DNA of 64,000 nt from Myxococcaceae bacterium JPH2 (lineage in GTDB: Bacteria; Myxococcota; Myxococcia; Myxococcales; Myxococcaceae): contig JAEMGR010000003.1 in NCBI GenBank assembly GCA_016458225.1, positions 496,001-560,000 on the forward strand, given 5' to 3'. Made by a program: the position numbers and the translations under genes. This document shows positions 36,540 to 43,934 of the stretch, in pieces. Every line of letters begins with the position of its first letter. Within the stretch, counting starts at the first letter, position 1. Below the pieces are notes generated by a model. That model did no database searches. It was given only the letters and a program-made list of their open reading frames with translations, and was not told the origin of the DNA.

Positions 36540-37393
36540 CAGAGCCACGGCCTTGGGTCGCGCGCCGGCATCACCCTCCGGGCGTCACGCCGCTGGAGGT
36601 GTGGAACCTGCCCGTGCTGGGACACGAGTTCTGGGAGCTGGCGGGAGCAGTCCGAGTGGACGCGACCCGCCGCGCGGGAGTCCCCGAGCCCACGCTCACC
36701 GCGAGACTCGTCGCCACGGTGCAGGCCGCGCTGGAACTCCTCGTCCACCAGCACGCACCGGACGCCGTCTATCTCAGCGGAGGGCTCGCATGTCTGGAGG
36801 GCTTCAACGCCGAGCTGGCCCGGGCCACGCAAGCACTCCCCTGCACCGTGCACGTCGCCGAGGCGCCTCGCTTCGCCCCCGTGCACGCAGGGCTCGCCGT
36901 GCTGGAATCACTCTCAGCCCGCGCACCACTGTCCGTGGACGTCGGGCAGACCAGCATCAAGTGCGCGAGCCCCCATGTCTCGTGGCTCGTCGAGCGCAGC
37001 CCCGCGACCCTGCCCTGGCTGTTCATCGGCATGCCTCGTCCGAAGGATGGGCACCACATCACCGCCGCCACGCGGTTCATCGCGGGCACGATGCGAACGT
37101 TCATCGAAACGAACGCCGAAGCGCCGGATGCCCTGTGCCTCGCCCTGCCCTGTCCGCTGGATGAAGCGCTGCTCCCAGGGGGTTGCACCTACGGCTGGGA
37201 GGGACACGCCTCACTCGTCTCGGACATCCTCACCCAGGCGAGCCTGCCCGCGAGCGGCGGCACGGTGTGGGTGCTCAACGACGCCGAGCTGGCCGCGGAG
37301 TCCGCGCGACGTGATGCGCGCGTGAAGGGCCGCAAGGTGTTGTGCCTCACGCTCGGCTTCGGCCCGGGCGGGGCCCTGCTCGAACGGACGTGA
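36536..37393 (+). CDS. ROK/ASKHA-like kinase with apparently swapped (permuted) lobes
   Basis: 285 residues from GTG 36536, overlapping the glycosyltransferase stop. The second half starts with a phosphate-1 motif, VDVGQTSIK (134-142). It continues with VLNDAELAA (247-255, the ROK ND motif) and LTLGFGPGGALLE (271-283, a phosphate-2/GTGIGGG-like motif), and then ends. In normal ROK kinases this is the N-terminal lobe. The first half contains YLSGGLACLEGFNAEL (79-94) and FAPVHAGLAVLES, which look like the adenosine-binding C-terminal lobe. The order therefore appears circularly permuted. A sugar or small-molecule kinase role in the cluster is inferred; catalytic Asp and substrate are not certain. 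Confidence 0.65.
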   Translation: MTEPRPWVARRHHPPGVTPLEVWNLPVLGHEFWELAGAVRVDATRRAGVPEPTLTARLVATVQAALELLVHQHAPDAVYLSGGLACLEGFNAELARATQALPCTVHVAEAPRFAPVHAGLAVLESLSARAPLSVDVGQTSIKCASPHVSWLVERSPATLPWLFIGMPRPKDGHHITAATRFIAGTMRTFIETNAEAPDALCLALPCPLDEALLPGGCTYGWEGHASLVSDILTQASLPASGGTVWVLNDAELAAESARRDARVKGRKVLCLTLGFGPGGALLERT

Positions 37394-37396
37394 CGA

Positions 37397-37431
37397 ACCC
37401 TTCGGATGGGGAGGGCCCTGTCCGAACGGGT
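37397..37431 (+). terminator. Hairpin after the radical SAM/GT1 cluster
   Basis: ACCCTTCGGA (37397-37406) pairs with TCCGAACGGGT (37421-37431) over ten base pairs with one bulged base and a 14-base loop. It begins four bases after the ROK-like gene. No T tract is present. Confidence 0.45.
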
Positions 37432-37507
37432 AGGTCCACGCCCTAGCCTGTCCGCCGATGTGGCGATTCCGCGAGGCCTTTACCTTCTGCCTCGAAAGGA
37501 ATCTCCC

Positions 37508-38392
37508 ATGTCCGCCGACTCCCTTGTCTCCCTCTCTCAATCCATTGCATCCGTCGTCGAGCGCATCGCGCCGAGCATCGTCCGCGTGGAGGCCCGCCGC
37601 CGTCGTGGCGCCACGGGCCTTGTCTTCGGCAACGACGGGCACATCCTCACCACCAGCCATGCCGTCGAGCACGAAGGCCACATCCAGCTCGGCCTCGCCG
37701 ATGGAAGAACCGTCTCCGCCGAGCTGGTGGGCCGAGACCCGAGCACCGACCTCGCGCTCCTGAAGACCGAGACCTCGGGCCTCACGCCGCTCACGCCCGC
37801 GCCGCTCGATGACGTGAAGGTGGGGCACCTCGTCCTCGCCGTGGGACGTCCGGGTCGTACAGCGCGCGCCACGCTCGGCATCGTCAGCGCGTTCGGAGAA
37901 GGTTGGCGAACGCACGCTGGAGGGCGCGTGGACCACTACCTGGAAACCGACGCGGACCTTCCGCCCGGCTTCTCGGGTGGCGCGCTCGTGGATGCCCAAG
38001 GCCGCTTCCTCGGCCTGCTGACGGCGGCGTTCTCGCGCTCGGCGGCGGTGGTGATTCCGGGCAGCACGCTCACCCGCGTGGCGAATGGTCTCGTGGAGCA
38101 CGGCGGCATTCGCCGCGGCTACCTCGGCGTGGGAGCCCATCCCGTGCGACTCCCGCAGACGCAGGGAGAGACCGGGCTCATCCTCCTATCGGTCGATCCA
38201 GATGGCCCCGCGCACCGCGCCGGTCTGCTGTTGGGCGATGTGCTGTTGAGCCTGGGCGGCCAGTCGCTGCACGGCGTGGAGGACCTGCTCGGCTACCTGG
38301 GCGACGAGAAGGTGGGCTCCACCGTGACGGCGAAGGTGCTGCGCGCGGGCGAGGCACGCGACGTGTCCATCACCATTGGCAAGCGCGCGTGA
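37508..38392 (+). CDS. HtrA/DegP-like trypsin-fold protease with PDZ domain, no signal peptide
   Basis: 294 residues from ATG 37508; GAAAGGAA precedes it. The triad positions are His51 (LTTSHAVEH), Asp81 (PSTDLALLK) and Ser156 (PPGFSGGALVD). The usual GNSGG is GFSGG here. A PDZ domain follows (LGVGAHPVRL ... GLLLGDVLLSLGGQSLHGVE). There is no signal peptide or membrane helix, so the enzyme should be cytoplasmic, which is unusual for HtrA proteins. A second, related protease gene follows 16 bases downstream, and the pair is probably co-transcribed. Confidence 0.85.
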   Translation: MSADSLVSLSQSIASVVERIAPSIVRVEARRRRGATGLVFGNDGHILTTSHAVEHEGHIQLGLADGRTVSAELVGRDPSTDLALLKTETSGLTPLTPAPLDDVKVGHLVLAVGRPGRTARATLGIVSAFGEGWRTHAGGRVDHYLETDADLPPGFSGGALVDAQGRFLGLLTAAFSRSAAVVIPGSTLTRVANGLVEHGGIRRGYLGVGAHPVRLPQTQGETGLILLSVDPDGPAHRAGLLLGDVLLSLGGQSLHGVEDLLGYLGDEKVGSTVTAKVLRAGEARDVSITIGKRA

Positions 38393-38408
38393 GGAAGGGA
38401 GCGCACCG

Positions 38409-39323
38409 ATGAAGTTCCTGCAACAACTCTCCGATGACCTCGAGAGCCTGGTGGCGCGAGCCTCTCCCGCCGTCGTCGGCGTGGAGCACGCGCGAGGCCA
38501 CGGCACGGGCCTCTTCCTCACGCCGGATGGCTACATCCTCACCAACCGCCACGTGGTGATGCGCAGCCCCCGAAAGCTCCGCGTCCAGCTCTCCACGGGC
38601 GAGGAGCGCGGGGCGTCGCTCGTGGGCGTGGACCTTCCCACCGACCTCGCGGTGGTGCGCGCGGAGGGCGATGCCTTCCCCACGTTGCCCCTGGCGGATC
38701 CCGAGAAGGTCCGCGTGGGTCAGCTCGTGGTGGCCATCGGCAATCCCTTCCGATTGGAGCAATCCGTGTCGCTCGGCATGGTGAGCGCCATCAACCGCTC
38801 CATCACCTTGCCCAACGACGTCATCCTGGAGGGCATGCTTCAGACCGACGCGGCCATCAACCCGGGCAACTCGGGCGGCCCGCTGCTGAACACGCAGGGC
38901 CAGGTGGTGGGGCTCAACACGCTGGTGCTCCCGGACGCGCAGGGCATCGGCTTCGCGGTGAGCGCGGCCACCGCCGCGTGGGTGGCCAGCTTGCTGATTC
39001 AGCGAGGCAAGGTGGAGCGGAAGTTCCTGGGCATCGCCGCCACGGCGGTCACCTTGGAGTCCGCGCTGGCCAAGGACATCGGCCAGTTGCGCGCGGTGCG
39101 CGTGCTTCAGGTCAAACCCGGCGCGCCAGCGGATGACGCGGGACTCCTCGCCGAGGACCTGCTCCTGAGCATCAACGGTCGGCCCGTGCAGAGCGTGGAC
39201 GACCTCCAGCGCTTGATGGCGCTGTCCACGGACGACGCCGTCCAGCTCGACGTGCTCCGCAAGGGCCGCCGCAAGACGACGGCGGTGCGGGCGCATCCGC
39301 GCCTGGAGTCCGCCGCCGCGTAA
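38409..39323 (+). CDS. HtrA/DegP-like serine protease with PDZ domain, no signal peptide
   Basis: 304 residues from ATG 38409, with AGGAAGGGAG upstream. Canonical trypsin/HtrA motifs: His48 (ILTNRHVV), Asp79 (LPTDLAVVR) and Ser155 (NPGNSGGPL), then a PDZ domain (FLGIAATAVTL ... GLLAEDLLLSINGRPVQSVDDL). It lacks a signal peptide. Compared with its upstream neighbour it is closer to consensus, so the pair may be an active enzyme plus a diverged partner able to form mixed trimers (inference). An inverted-repeat terminator follows. Confidence 0.88.
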   Translation: MKFLQQLSDDLESLVARASPAVVGVEHARGHGTGLFLTPDGYILTNRHVVMRSPRKLRVQLSTGEERGASLVGVDLPTDLAVVRAEGDAFPTLPLADPEKVRVGQLVVAIGNPFRLEQSVSLGMVSAINRSITLPNDVILEGMLQTDAAINPGNSGGPLLNTQGQVVGLNTLVLPDAQGIGFAVSAATAAWVASLLIQRGKVERKFLGIAATAVTLESALAKDIGQLRAVRVLQVKPGAPADDAGLLAEDLLLSINGRPVQSVDDLQRLMALSTDDAVQLDVLRKGRRKTTAVRAHPRLESAAA

Positions 39324-39333
39324 CGAGAGGGAC

Positions 39334-39362
39334 CGCGGCTCCGGCACTCGACCGGAGCCGCG
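39334..39362. terminator. Shared terminator hairpin between convergent genes
   Basis: A perfect 11-base-pair stem, CGCGGCTCCGG and CCGGAGCCGCG, has a seven-base loop. It sits in the 44-base gap between the second protease gene and the convergent zinc-finger gene. Confidence 0.7.
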
Positions 39363-39367
39363 CGTCC

Positions 39368-39658
39368 TCACACGCGTGCTTCGTCCGCCGAGGGCCGCTC
39401 GTCCACGAAGACCTGATCCTCGAAGCACCACAGCCAGTCCTCGCCCGGCTCGAAGGACTGGACCACGGGGTGCTGCGTCGCGCGCCAGTGCTTCGTCGCG
39501 TGCTTGTTCTTGGACGAGTCGCAGCACCCCACGTGCCCGCACGACAGACAGCGCCGCAGGTGCACCCAGGTGTCGCCCATCTTGAGGCACTCCTCGCAGC
39601 CCTCGGTCCGCGGCTCCGGGTCACCTGCTTGCAGGATGTGCTCGCACATCTCGGCCAT
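39368..39658 (-). CDS. UBP-type zinc-finger protein
   Basis: 96 residues from ATG 39658. The Cys/His pattern of the ubiquitin-hydrolase (ZnF-UBP) zinc finger is present: CEHI near the N terminus, CEECLKMGDTWVHLRRCLSCGHVGCCDSSKNKHATKHWRATQH, described here by its key residues C-x2-C, C-x2-C, C and the three His of HATKHW and QH. It continues HPVVQSFEPGEDWLWCFEDQ, with the Trp and Phe that in eukaryotes bind the ubiquitin C terminus. Bacteria have no ubiquitin in general, so the ligand is unknown. Single-domain bacterial proteins of this type occur in actinobacteria and myxobacteria. Confidence 0.82.
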   Translation of the reverse strand: MAEMCEHILQAGDPEPRTEGCEECLKMGDTWVHLRRCLSCGHVGCCDSSKNKHATKHWRATQHPVVQSFEPGEDWLWCFEDQVFVDERPSADEARV

Positions 39659-39845
39659 GGCCCACCTCCCTCGCGCCACCAACCCGCGCGCGACTACCGT
39701 GCACACGGCCCGAGGACACCCCATCCCCTCGGCGGCCAGCCCGGGGCCCCGCCGGCTCCTCGCTCCCAGCGGAATGGCCCGAGCGCCCGCCCGGTCGCCA
39801 GCGCGATGGCTGGCGCATGTCGCGCACGCATCCCACGCTGAGCGC

Positions 39846-41336
39846 ATGTCGCGGTCATCCACCGAACAGCGCACCGTCGCGTATGCGAGCAGCCGAGGCC
39901 GAGGCGTCCTGCTCGCGAGCATCGTCGGCAGCGGCATGGCCTTCCTCGACTCGACGGCCGTCAACGTGGCCCTGCCCGCGTTGGGGCGCGACCTGGGCGC
40001 GGGGATGGCGGGCCTCCAGTGGGCCGTGGATGCGTACCTGCTGACACTCGGCTCGCTCGTCCTCACGGGCGGCGCACTGGGCGACGCGTGGGGCCAGCGC
40101 AAGGTCTTCATCCTCGGCCTCATCGCCTTCACGGCCATGTCCGTGCTGTGCGGCCTGGCGCCCAACGCCACGGTGCTCGCAATCGCCCGAGCCGCCCAGG
40201 GCATCGGCGCGGCGATGCTCGTCCCCACCAGCCTCGCCTTGCTGCGCACCGCGTTCCCCGCGGTGGACCGGCAGCGCGCCGTCTCCGCGTGGGCGGGCCT
40301 GTCTGGCGTCAGCACCGCCGTGGGTCCGCTGCTGGGCGGCTGGTTGGTGGACACGGCCTCCTGGCGCTTCGTGTTCTTCCTCAACCTGCCCGTGTCGCTC
40401 CTGGCGCTCTGGGCCGCGCTGCGCTTCGTGCCGGACATCGCCCCCGAGCGGGACGCGCGCACCCTGGACATCCGAGGCGCGGTGACGGCGGCGCTGGGCC
40501 TGGGCGGCATCATCTACGCGCTCATCGAGGGCCCCGCGCATGGCTGGACCCCGCTGTCCGTGAGCGCCGCGGTGGGCGGCGTCTTCCTCTTCGGCCTCTT
40601 CTTCTTCCTGGAGGCGCGCGAGCCGCATCCCATGCTGCCGCTGTCGCTGTTCCACTCCCGCACGTTCTCGGGCGCCAACCTCACGACGCTCGCGGTGTAC
40701 TTCGCGCTGGGCGGCGCGCTGTTCCTCGTGGTCATCGCGTTGCAACAGCAGGCGGGTTACTCCGCGCTGGCGGCGGGCGCGTCCATGCTTCCGCTCACGC
40801 TGCTCATGATGCTGTTGTCACCGCCGGTGGGACGGCTGGCCGAGCGCATCGGCGCGCGTCCGCTCATGGTGGTGGGTCCGCTGCTGGCCGGCGCGGGGCT
40901 CGCGCTGCTCACGCGCATCCACCGAGGCGGGGACTACGTGACGACGGTGCTCCCGGGCGTCGTGGTGCTGGGCATGGGGCTGTCGCTCACGGTGGGACCG
41001 CTGACCGCGGTGGTCCTCGGCAGCGTGGAGGACCAGCACGCGGGCGTGGCCTCCGGGGTGAACAACGCGGTGGCGCGCATCGCGGGTCTGCTCGCGGTGG
41101 CGCTGTTGCCGATGCTTGGAGGCATCACGGGACAGTCCTCCGAGAACTTCCTGGGAGGGATGCGGCGCGCGCTGTGGATCTCCGCGGCCCTGTGCGCGCT
41201 GGGCGCCCTGTGCTCGCAGCTCATGCTGCCCAAGTCGACCGGGAAGGTAGAGCGCCCTCGCCCCAAGGAGAGCCGCGCCCCGGTTCGTCCGCCCCTGGGG
41301 CGCACGCCCGCGCCCTCCGGGGGTGGCCGCTCGTAA
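39846..41336 (+). CDS. DHA2-family MFS multidrug efflux transporter
   Basis: 496 residues from ATG 39846. About 14 transmembrane helices. Diagnostic sequences: MAFLDSTAVNVALPAL in helix 1 (the D1 motif of 14-helix antiporters), GALGDAWGQRKVF in loop 2-3 (motif A) and GVSTAVGPLLGGWLVDTASWRFVF in helix 5 and after (motif C). These are of the EmrB/QacA type, which exports toxic compounds using the proton gradient. No regulator or membrane-fusion partner is next to it, so it may act alone in the inner membrane. Confidence 0.88.
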   Translation: MSRSSTEQRTVAYASSRGRGVLLASIVGSGMAFLDSTAVNVALPALGRDLGAGMAGLQWAVDAYLLTLGSLVLTGGALGDAWGQRKVFILGLIAFTAMSVLCGLAPNATVLAIARAAQGIGAAMLVPTSLALLRTAFPAVDRQRAVSAWAGLSGVSTAVGPLLGGWLVDTASWRFVFFLNLPVSLLALWAALRFVPDIAPERDARTLDIRGAVTAALGLGGIIYALIEGPAHGWTPLSVSAAVGGVFLFGLFFFLEAREPHPMLPLSLFHSRTFSGANLTTLAVYFALGGALFLVVIALQQQAGYSALAAGASMLPLTLLMMLLSPPVGRLAERIGARPLMVVGPLLAGAGLALLTRIHRGGDYVTTVLPGVVVLGMGLSLTVGPLTAVVLGSVEDQHAGVASGVNNAVARIAGLLAVALLPMLGGITGQSSENFLGGMRRALWISAALCALGALCSQLMLPKSTGKVERPRPKESRAPVRPPLGRTPAPSGGGRS

Positions 41337-41401
41337 CGCGCGCCCCCGCGACAACATGCCACGCAGGACATGGGGGCAAGCCTCGGTAGCCTTCCGCCGG
41401 A

Positions 41402-42250
41402 ATGCCCACGCCCCTGCCGTTGTCCCGCCCGTGCTCATCCTGGAAGCACCTTCCGCCCCTGGGCCTCCTGCTGTCATTGCTGGCCTGTGGCGGCTCGGAG
41501 CCCACGGCTCCGGATCCAGGCCCCAATGAGCTGCCCTGCGACGTGAAGGAGGTGCTCGCGAGACGCTGCGCGCAGTGCCACGCCTCGCCGCCCTCGTCGG
41601 GCGCACCCGCCCCGCTCCTGTCGCGCGCGGATCTCCAGAAGGCCTCCGCGCTGTATCCGGGCACCACCTGGGGCGAGCGCAGCGTCGTGCGCATGAAGGA
41701 CACGGGGGCGCCCATGCCGCCCACCTCGGAGCCTCCGCTCACCGCCGAGGAGCGCAGCATCGTCGAGCAATGGGTCCAGGCCGGCATGCCCGCGGGGACC
41801 TGCGGGGCGCTGCCCACGGCCCCGGCCGCCACCTCCTGCGGCAGCGGCAGCTTCTGGAAGGACTCGGCCCAGGCCAACGCGACCATGGCCCCAGGGCTCG
41901 CGTGCCGTGAGTGCCACCTGCGCCTCGCGCCCGACCGCGCCTACTTCTTCATGGGGACCGTGTTCCCCTCCTTCCACGAGAAGGACGCGTGCAACGCACC
42001 TCCGCCCGCCGACGCTCGCGTGGAGCTCCTCGACAGCGCGGGGCGGGTCCAGCTCACGCTCACGCCCAACGCGGCGGGCAACTTCCTCTCCTCGGGACTC
42101 CAGCCCGCGTTCTCGATGCCCTATCGGGCGCGCGTCATCGCCCAGGGCCGCGTGCGAGAGATGAACACCCTGCAACGCAGTGGCGACTGCAACACGTGTC
42201 ACACCGAGCAAGGGAACCACGACGCCCCCGGGCGCATTGTCTGGCCCTGA
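41402..42250 (+). CDS. Tri-haem c-type cytochrome-like lipoprotein
   Basis: 282 residues. The N-terminal lipoprotein signal ends LSLLAC. Three CxxCH haem-attachment motifs are seen: RRCAQCHASP near residue 56, LACRECHLRL in the middle, and CNTCHTEQG at the C terminus. A beta-rich stretch lies between the second and third motif. Distal Met ligands are not obvious. It is probably an exported haem protein that carries electrons at the outer face of a membrane. The next gene encodes a YcnI-like metal-binding protein, and both may respond to the same metal or redox condition. Confidence 0.75.
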   Translation: MPTPLPLSRPCSSWKHLPPLGLLLSLLACGGSEPTAPDPGPNELPCDVKEVLARRCAQCHASPPSSGAPAPLLSRADLQKASALYPGTTWGERSVVRMKDTGAPMPPTSEPPLTAEERSIVEQWVQAGMPAGTCGALPTAPAATSCGSGSFWKDSAQANATMAPGLACRECHLRLAPDRAYFFMGTVFPSFHEKDACNAPPPADARVELLDSAGRVQLTLTPNAAGNFLSSGLQPAFSMPYRARVIAQGRVREMNTLQRSGDCNTCHTEQGNHDAPGRIVWP

Positions 42251-42348
42251 GCCCAGAAGCCCGCTGCGACAAATGACCGCATCCAGGAAGCCCGGGGCGC
42301 TTTGCTAAGCCGGCCTCTATCGGTTCCCACGCCAGGAGGCATGGACAC

Positions 42349-43071
42349 ATGAAGCTCCCGCTCGGCACGCTGTTCGCTCTCGCAGGTTCCCTCCTCGCCA
42401 CGACCGCGCACGCGCACGTGTCCGTCAGCGGCCCAGGCCCCGCCGTCGCGGGCGCGAGCTTCGACGCGGACTTCACGCTCAGCCACGGCTGCAGCGGCGC
42501 GGACACCTACCGCGTGCGCATCGCCATCCCCGAGGGCGTCACCTCGGTGCGCCCCTTGGACGCAGTGTTCGGCAAGGCCGTGGTGGAGAAGGACGCCACC
42601 ACCGGCAACGTGACGGCCGTGACGTGGACCAAGGCGAGCGCGGACGTGCTCCCCGCCGACACGCAGCTCTATCGCTTCACGCTGCGCGCGAAGCTGCCGG
42701 GCAAACCCTTCACCACGCTGTACTTCCCCACCACCCAGACCTGCCGCGCGGCGAATGGAGCCGAGACGACGGTGGAGTGGGTGGGCACCTCGGGAGAGCA
42801 CGACCACGGGGGCAGCGACGCGGGCACCACTCCCGCCGCCGAGCCCGCACCGTCCCTGTTCCTGGTGCCCTCGCGCGTGCCGGGCTGGAACCGCTACACC
42901 GTCATGGAGCACGTCCACGACCTCACGGTCTTCAAGGACGCGCTCATCGTCTGGTCAGGCGCCGCGGCCTACAGCTTCAACCCCATCACCCAGGCGCAGA
43001 TTGAACAGGAGCCCGGCGTCCAGCCGCTGTCGGAGATTCATCCCGGCACGGACATCTGGGTGAAGTACTGA
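42349..43071 (+). CDS. YcnI-domain (DUF1775-like) exported copper-binding protein
   Basis: 240 residues. A signal peptide ends in TAHA and leaves His as the first mature residue (AHVSVS), the Cu-binding feature of YcnI proteins. The domain continues with FTLSHGCSGADTYRVRIAIPEGV, FRLYRF-like strands and PTTQTC, with Trp in VTWTKAS. A linker rich in His, Asp and Gly (GEHDHGGSDAG) separates it from an unfamiliar C-terminal segment with a partly conserved VMEHVHDLTVF that may add metal ligands. Periplasmic or surface exposed. Associated with the cytochrome upstream and a small lipoprotein downstream. Confidence 0.78.
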   Translation: MKLPLGTLFALAGSLLATTAHAHVSVSGPGPAVAGASFDADFTLSHGCSGADTYRVRIAIPEGVTSVRPLDAVFGKAVVEKDATTGNVTAVTWTKASADVLPADTQLYRFTLRAKLPGKPFTTLYFPTTQTCRAANGAETTVEWVGTSGEHDHGGSDAGTTPAAEPAPSLFLVPSRVPGWNRYTVMEHVHDLTVFKDALIVWSGAAAYSFNPITQAQIEQEPGVQPLSEIHPGTDIWVKY

Positions 43072-43088
43072 GGCGGGAGACAGCCACG

Positions 43089-43280
43089 ATGCGAACCTGG
43101 CACCTCGTCGTCATCACCGCCGGACTGCTCTGCGCCTGCGGGAAGAAGCCCCCCGCGCCGCCCGATTTTCCTGACGCGGGCACCGAGACTCCGTCGGGGT
43201 TGGAGCGCCCCGCGACTCGGCTCGAGCGTCCCCCCACGGGCCCTGGGCTGCCGGCGGACTTGAAGCCACCGGCGCCCTGA
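43089..43280 (+). CDS. Small proline-rich lipoprotein
   Basis: 63 residues, 17 bases after the YcnI gene. A lipoprotein signal (VVITAGLLCAC) is followed directly by GKKPPAPPDFPDAG and a Pro/Arg/Gly-rich tail with no fold. Such short lipid-anchored tails are common among myxobacterial orphan lipoproteins. It is probably in the same transcript as the cytochrome and YcnI genes. The stop is 15 bases from the convergent redoxin gene. Confidence 0.65.
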   Translation: MRTWHLVVITAGLLCACGKKPPAPPDFPDAGTETPSGLERPATRLERPPTGPGLPADLKPPAP

Positions 43281-43295
43281 AGCCGTGAGCGCGTC

Positions 43296-43883
43296 TCAGC
43301 TCTTGTACTTCACCGAGCAGCCATAGGGCTCGGACGTGGGGGCGGCCACCGGCTTGCCGCCCAGCAGCGCGTCCACCGCGCTCTTCACGTAGTTGGTCTT
43401 CGTCGCGTTCTTGCCGCGCGGGTCGTCATCGATGGCGCCCGCGTAGCGGACCACGCCCTGCGCGTCGATGACGTACATGTGCGGCGTCGTCTTCGCGCCA
43501 TACGACTTGCCCACGGTGCCGGCCGTGTCCAGCAGCACCGGGTAGCTCAGCGCCTCCTTCTTCTTCCACTCGGACGCGACCTGCGGCGTGTGCGTGGAGG
43601 TGGAGTCCACCGCGAGCCACACGACCTTCTTCGAGTCGAAGCCCTTCACGGTGTCCTGCATCGTCTTGGCCTCGTAGTGCCGCTTCACGAAGGGGCACTC
43701 CGGGTTGGTCCACTCGAGGACGACGACCTTGCCCTTGTACTCGGCCAGCGAGTGCTCCTTGCCGGACTCGTCCTTCAGCGTGAAGGCAGGTGCGGGCTTG
43801 CCCACTTCAGCGGTGTCAGCGGCGAACACAGGGGCGCCCACGAAGGCCGTGGTGAGCGCGAGAGCGGTGAAGACCTGCTTCAT
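43296..43883 (-). CDS. Exported redoxin (AhpC/TSA-thioredoxin fold)
   Basis: 195 residues. The signal peptide ends PVFAAD. The redoxin core shows VGKPAPAFTLKDESGKEHSL, KGKVVVLEWTNPECPFVKRHY and YGAKTTPHMYVIDAQGVVRYAGAIDDDPRG, a pattern typical of periplasmic AhpC/TSA-like proteins with a PxCPxV site. Only one Cys sits in the active loop. A second Cys near the end (YGCSVKYK) may be its disulfide partner. It is encoded 51 bases downstream of the DsbD/ScsB-like gene, and is likely reduced by that membrane protein. Confidence 0.85.
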   Translation of the reverse strand: MKQVFTALALTTAFVGAPVFAADTAEVGKPAPAFTLKDESGKEHSLAEYKGKVVVLEWTNPECPFVKRHYEAKTMQDTVKGFDSKKVVWLAVDSTSTHTPQVASEWKKKEALSYPVLLDTAGTVGKSYGAKTTPHMYVIDAQGVVRYAGAIDDDPRGKNATKTNYVKSAVDALLGGKPVAAPTSEPYGCSVKYKS

Positions 43884-43934
43884 GACGTTCTCTCCTTCAA
43901 CGAGGGAAGACTGCGACGACAGCGTGAGACCACT

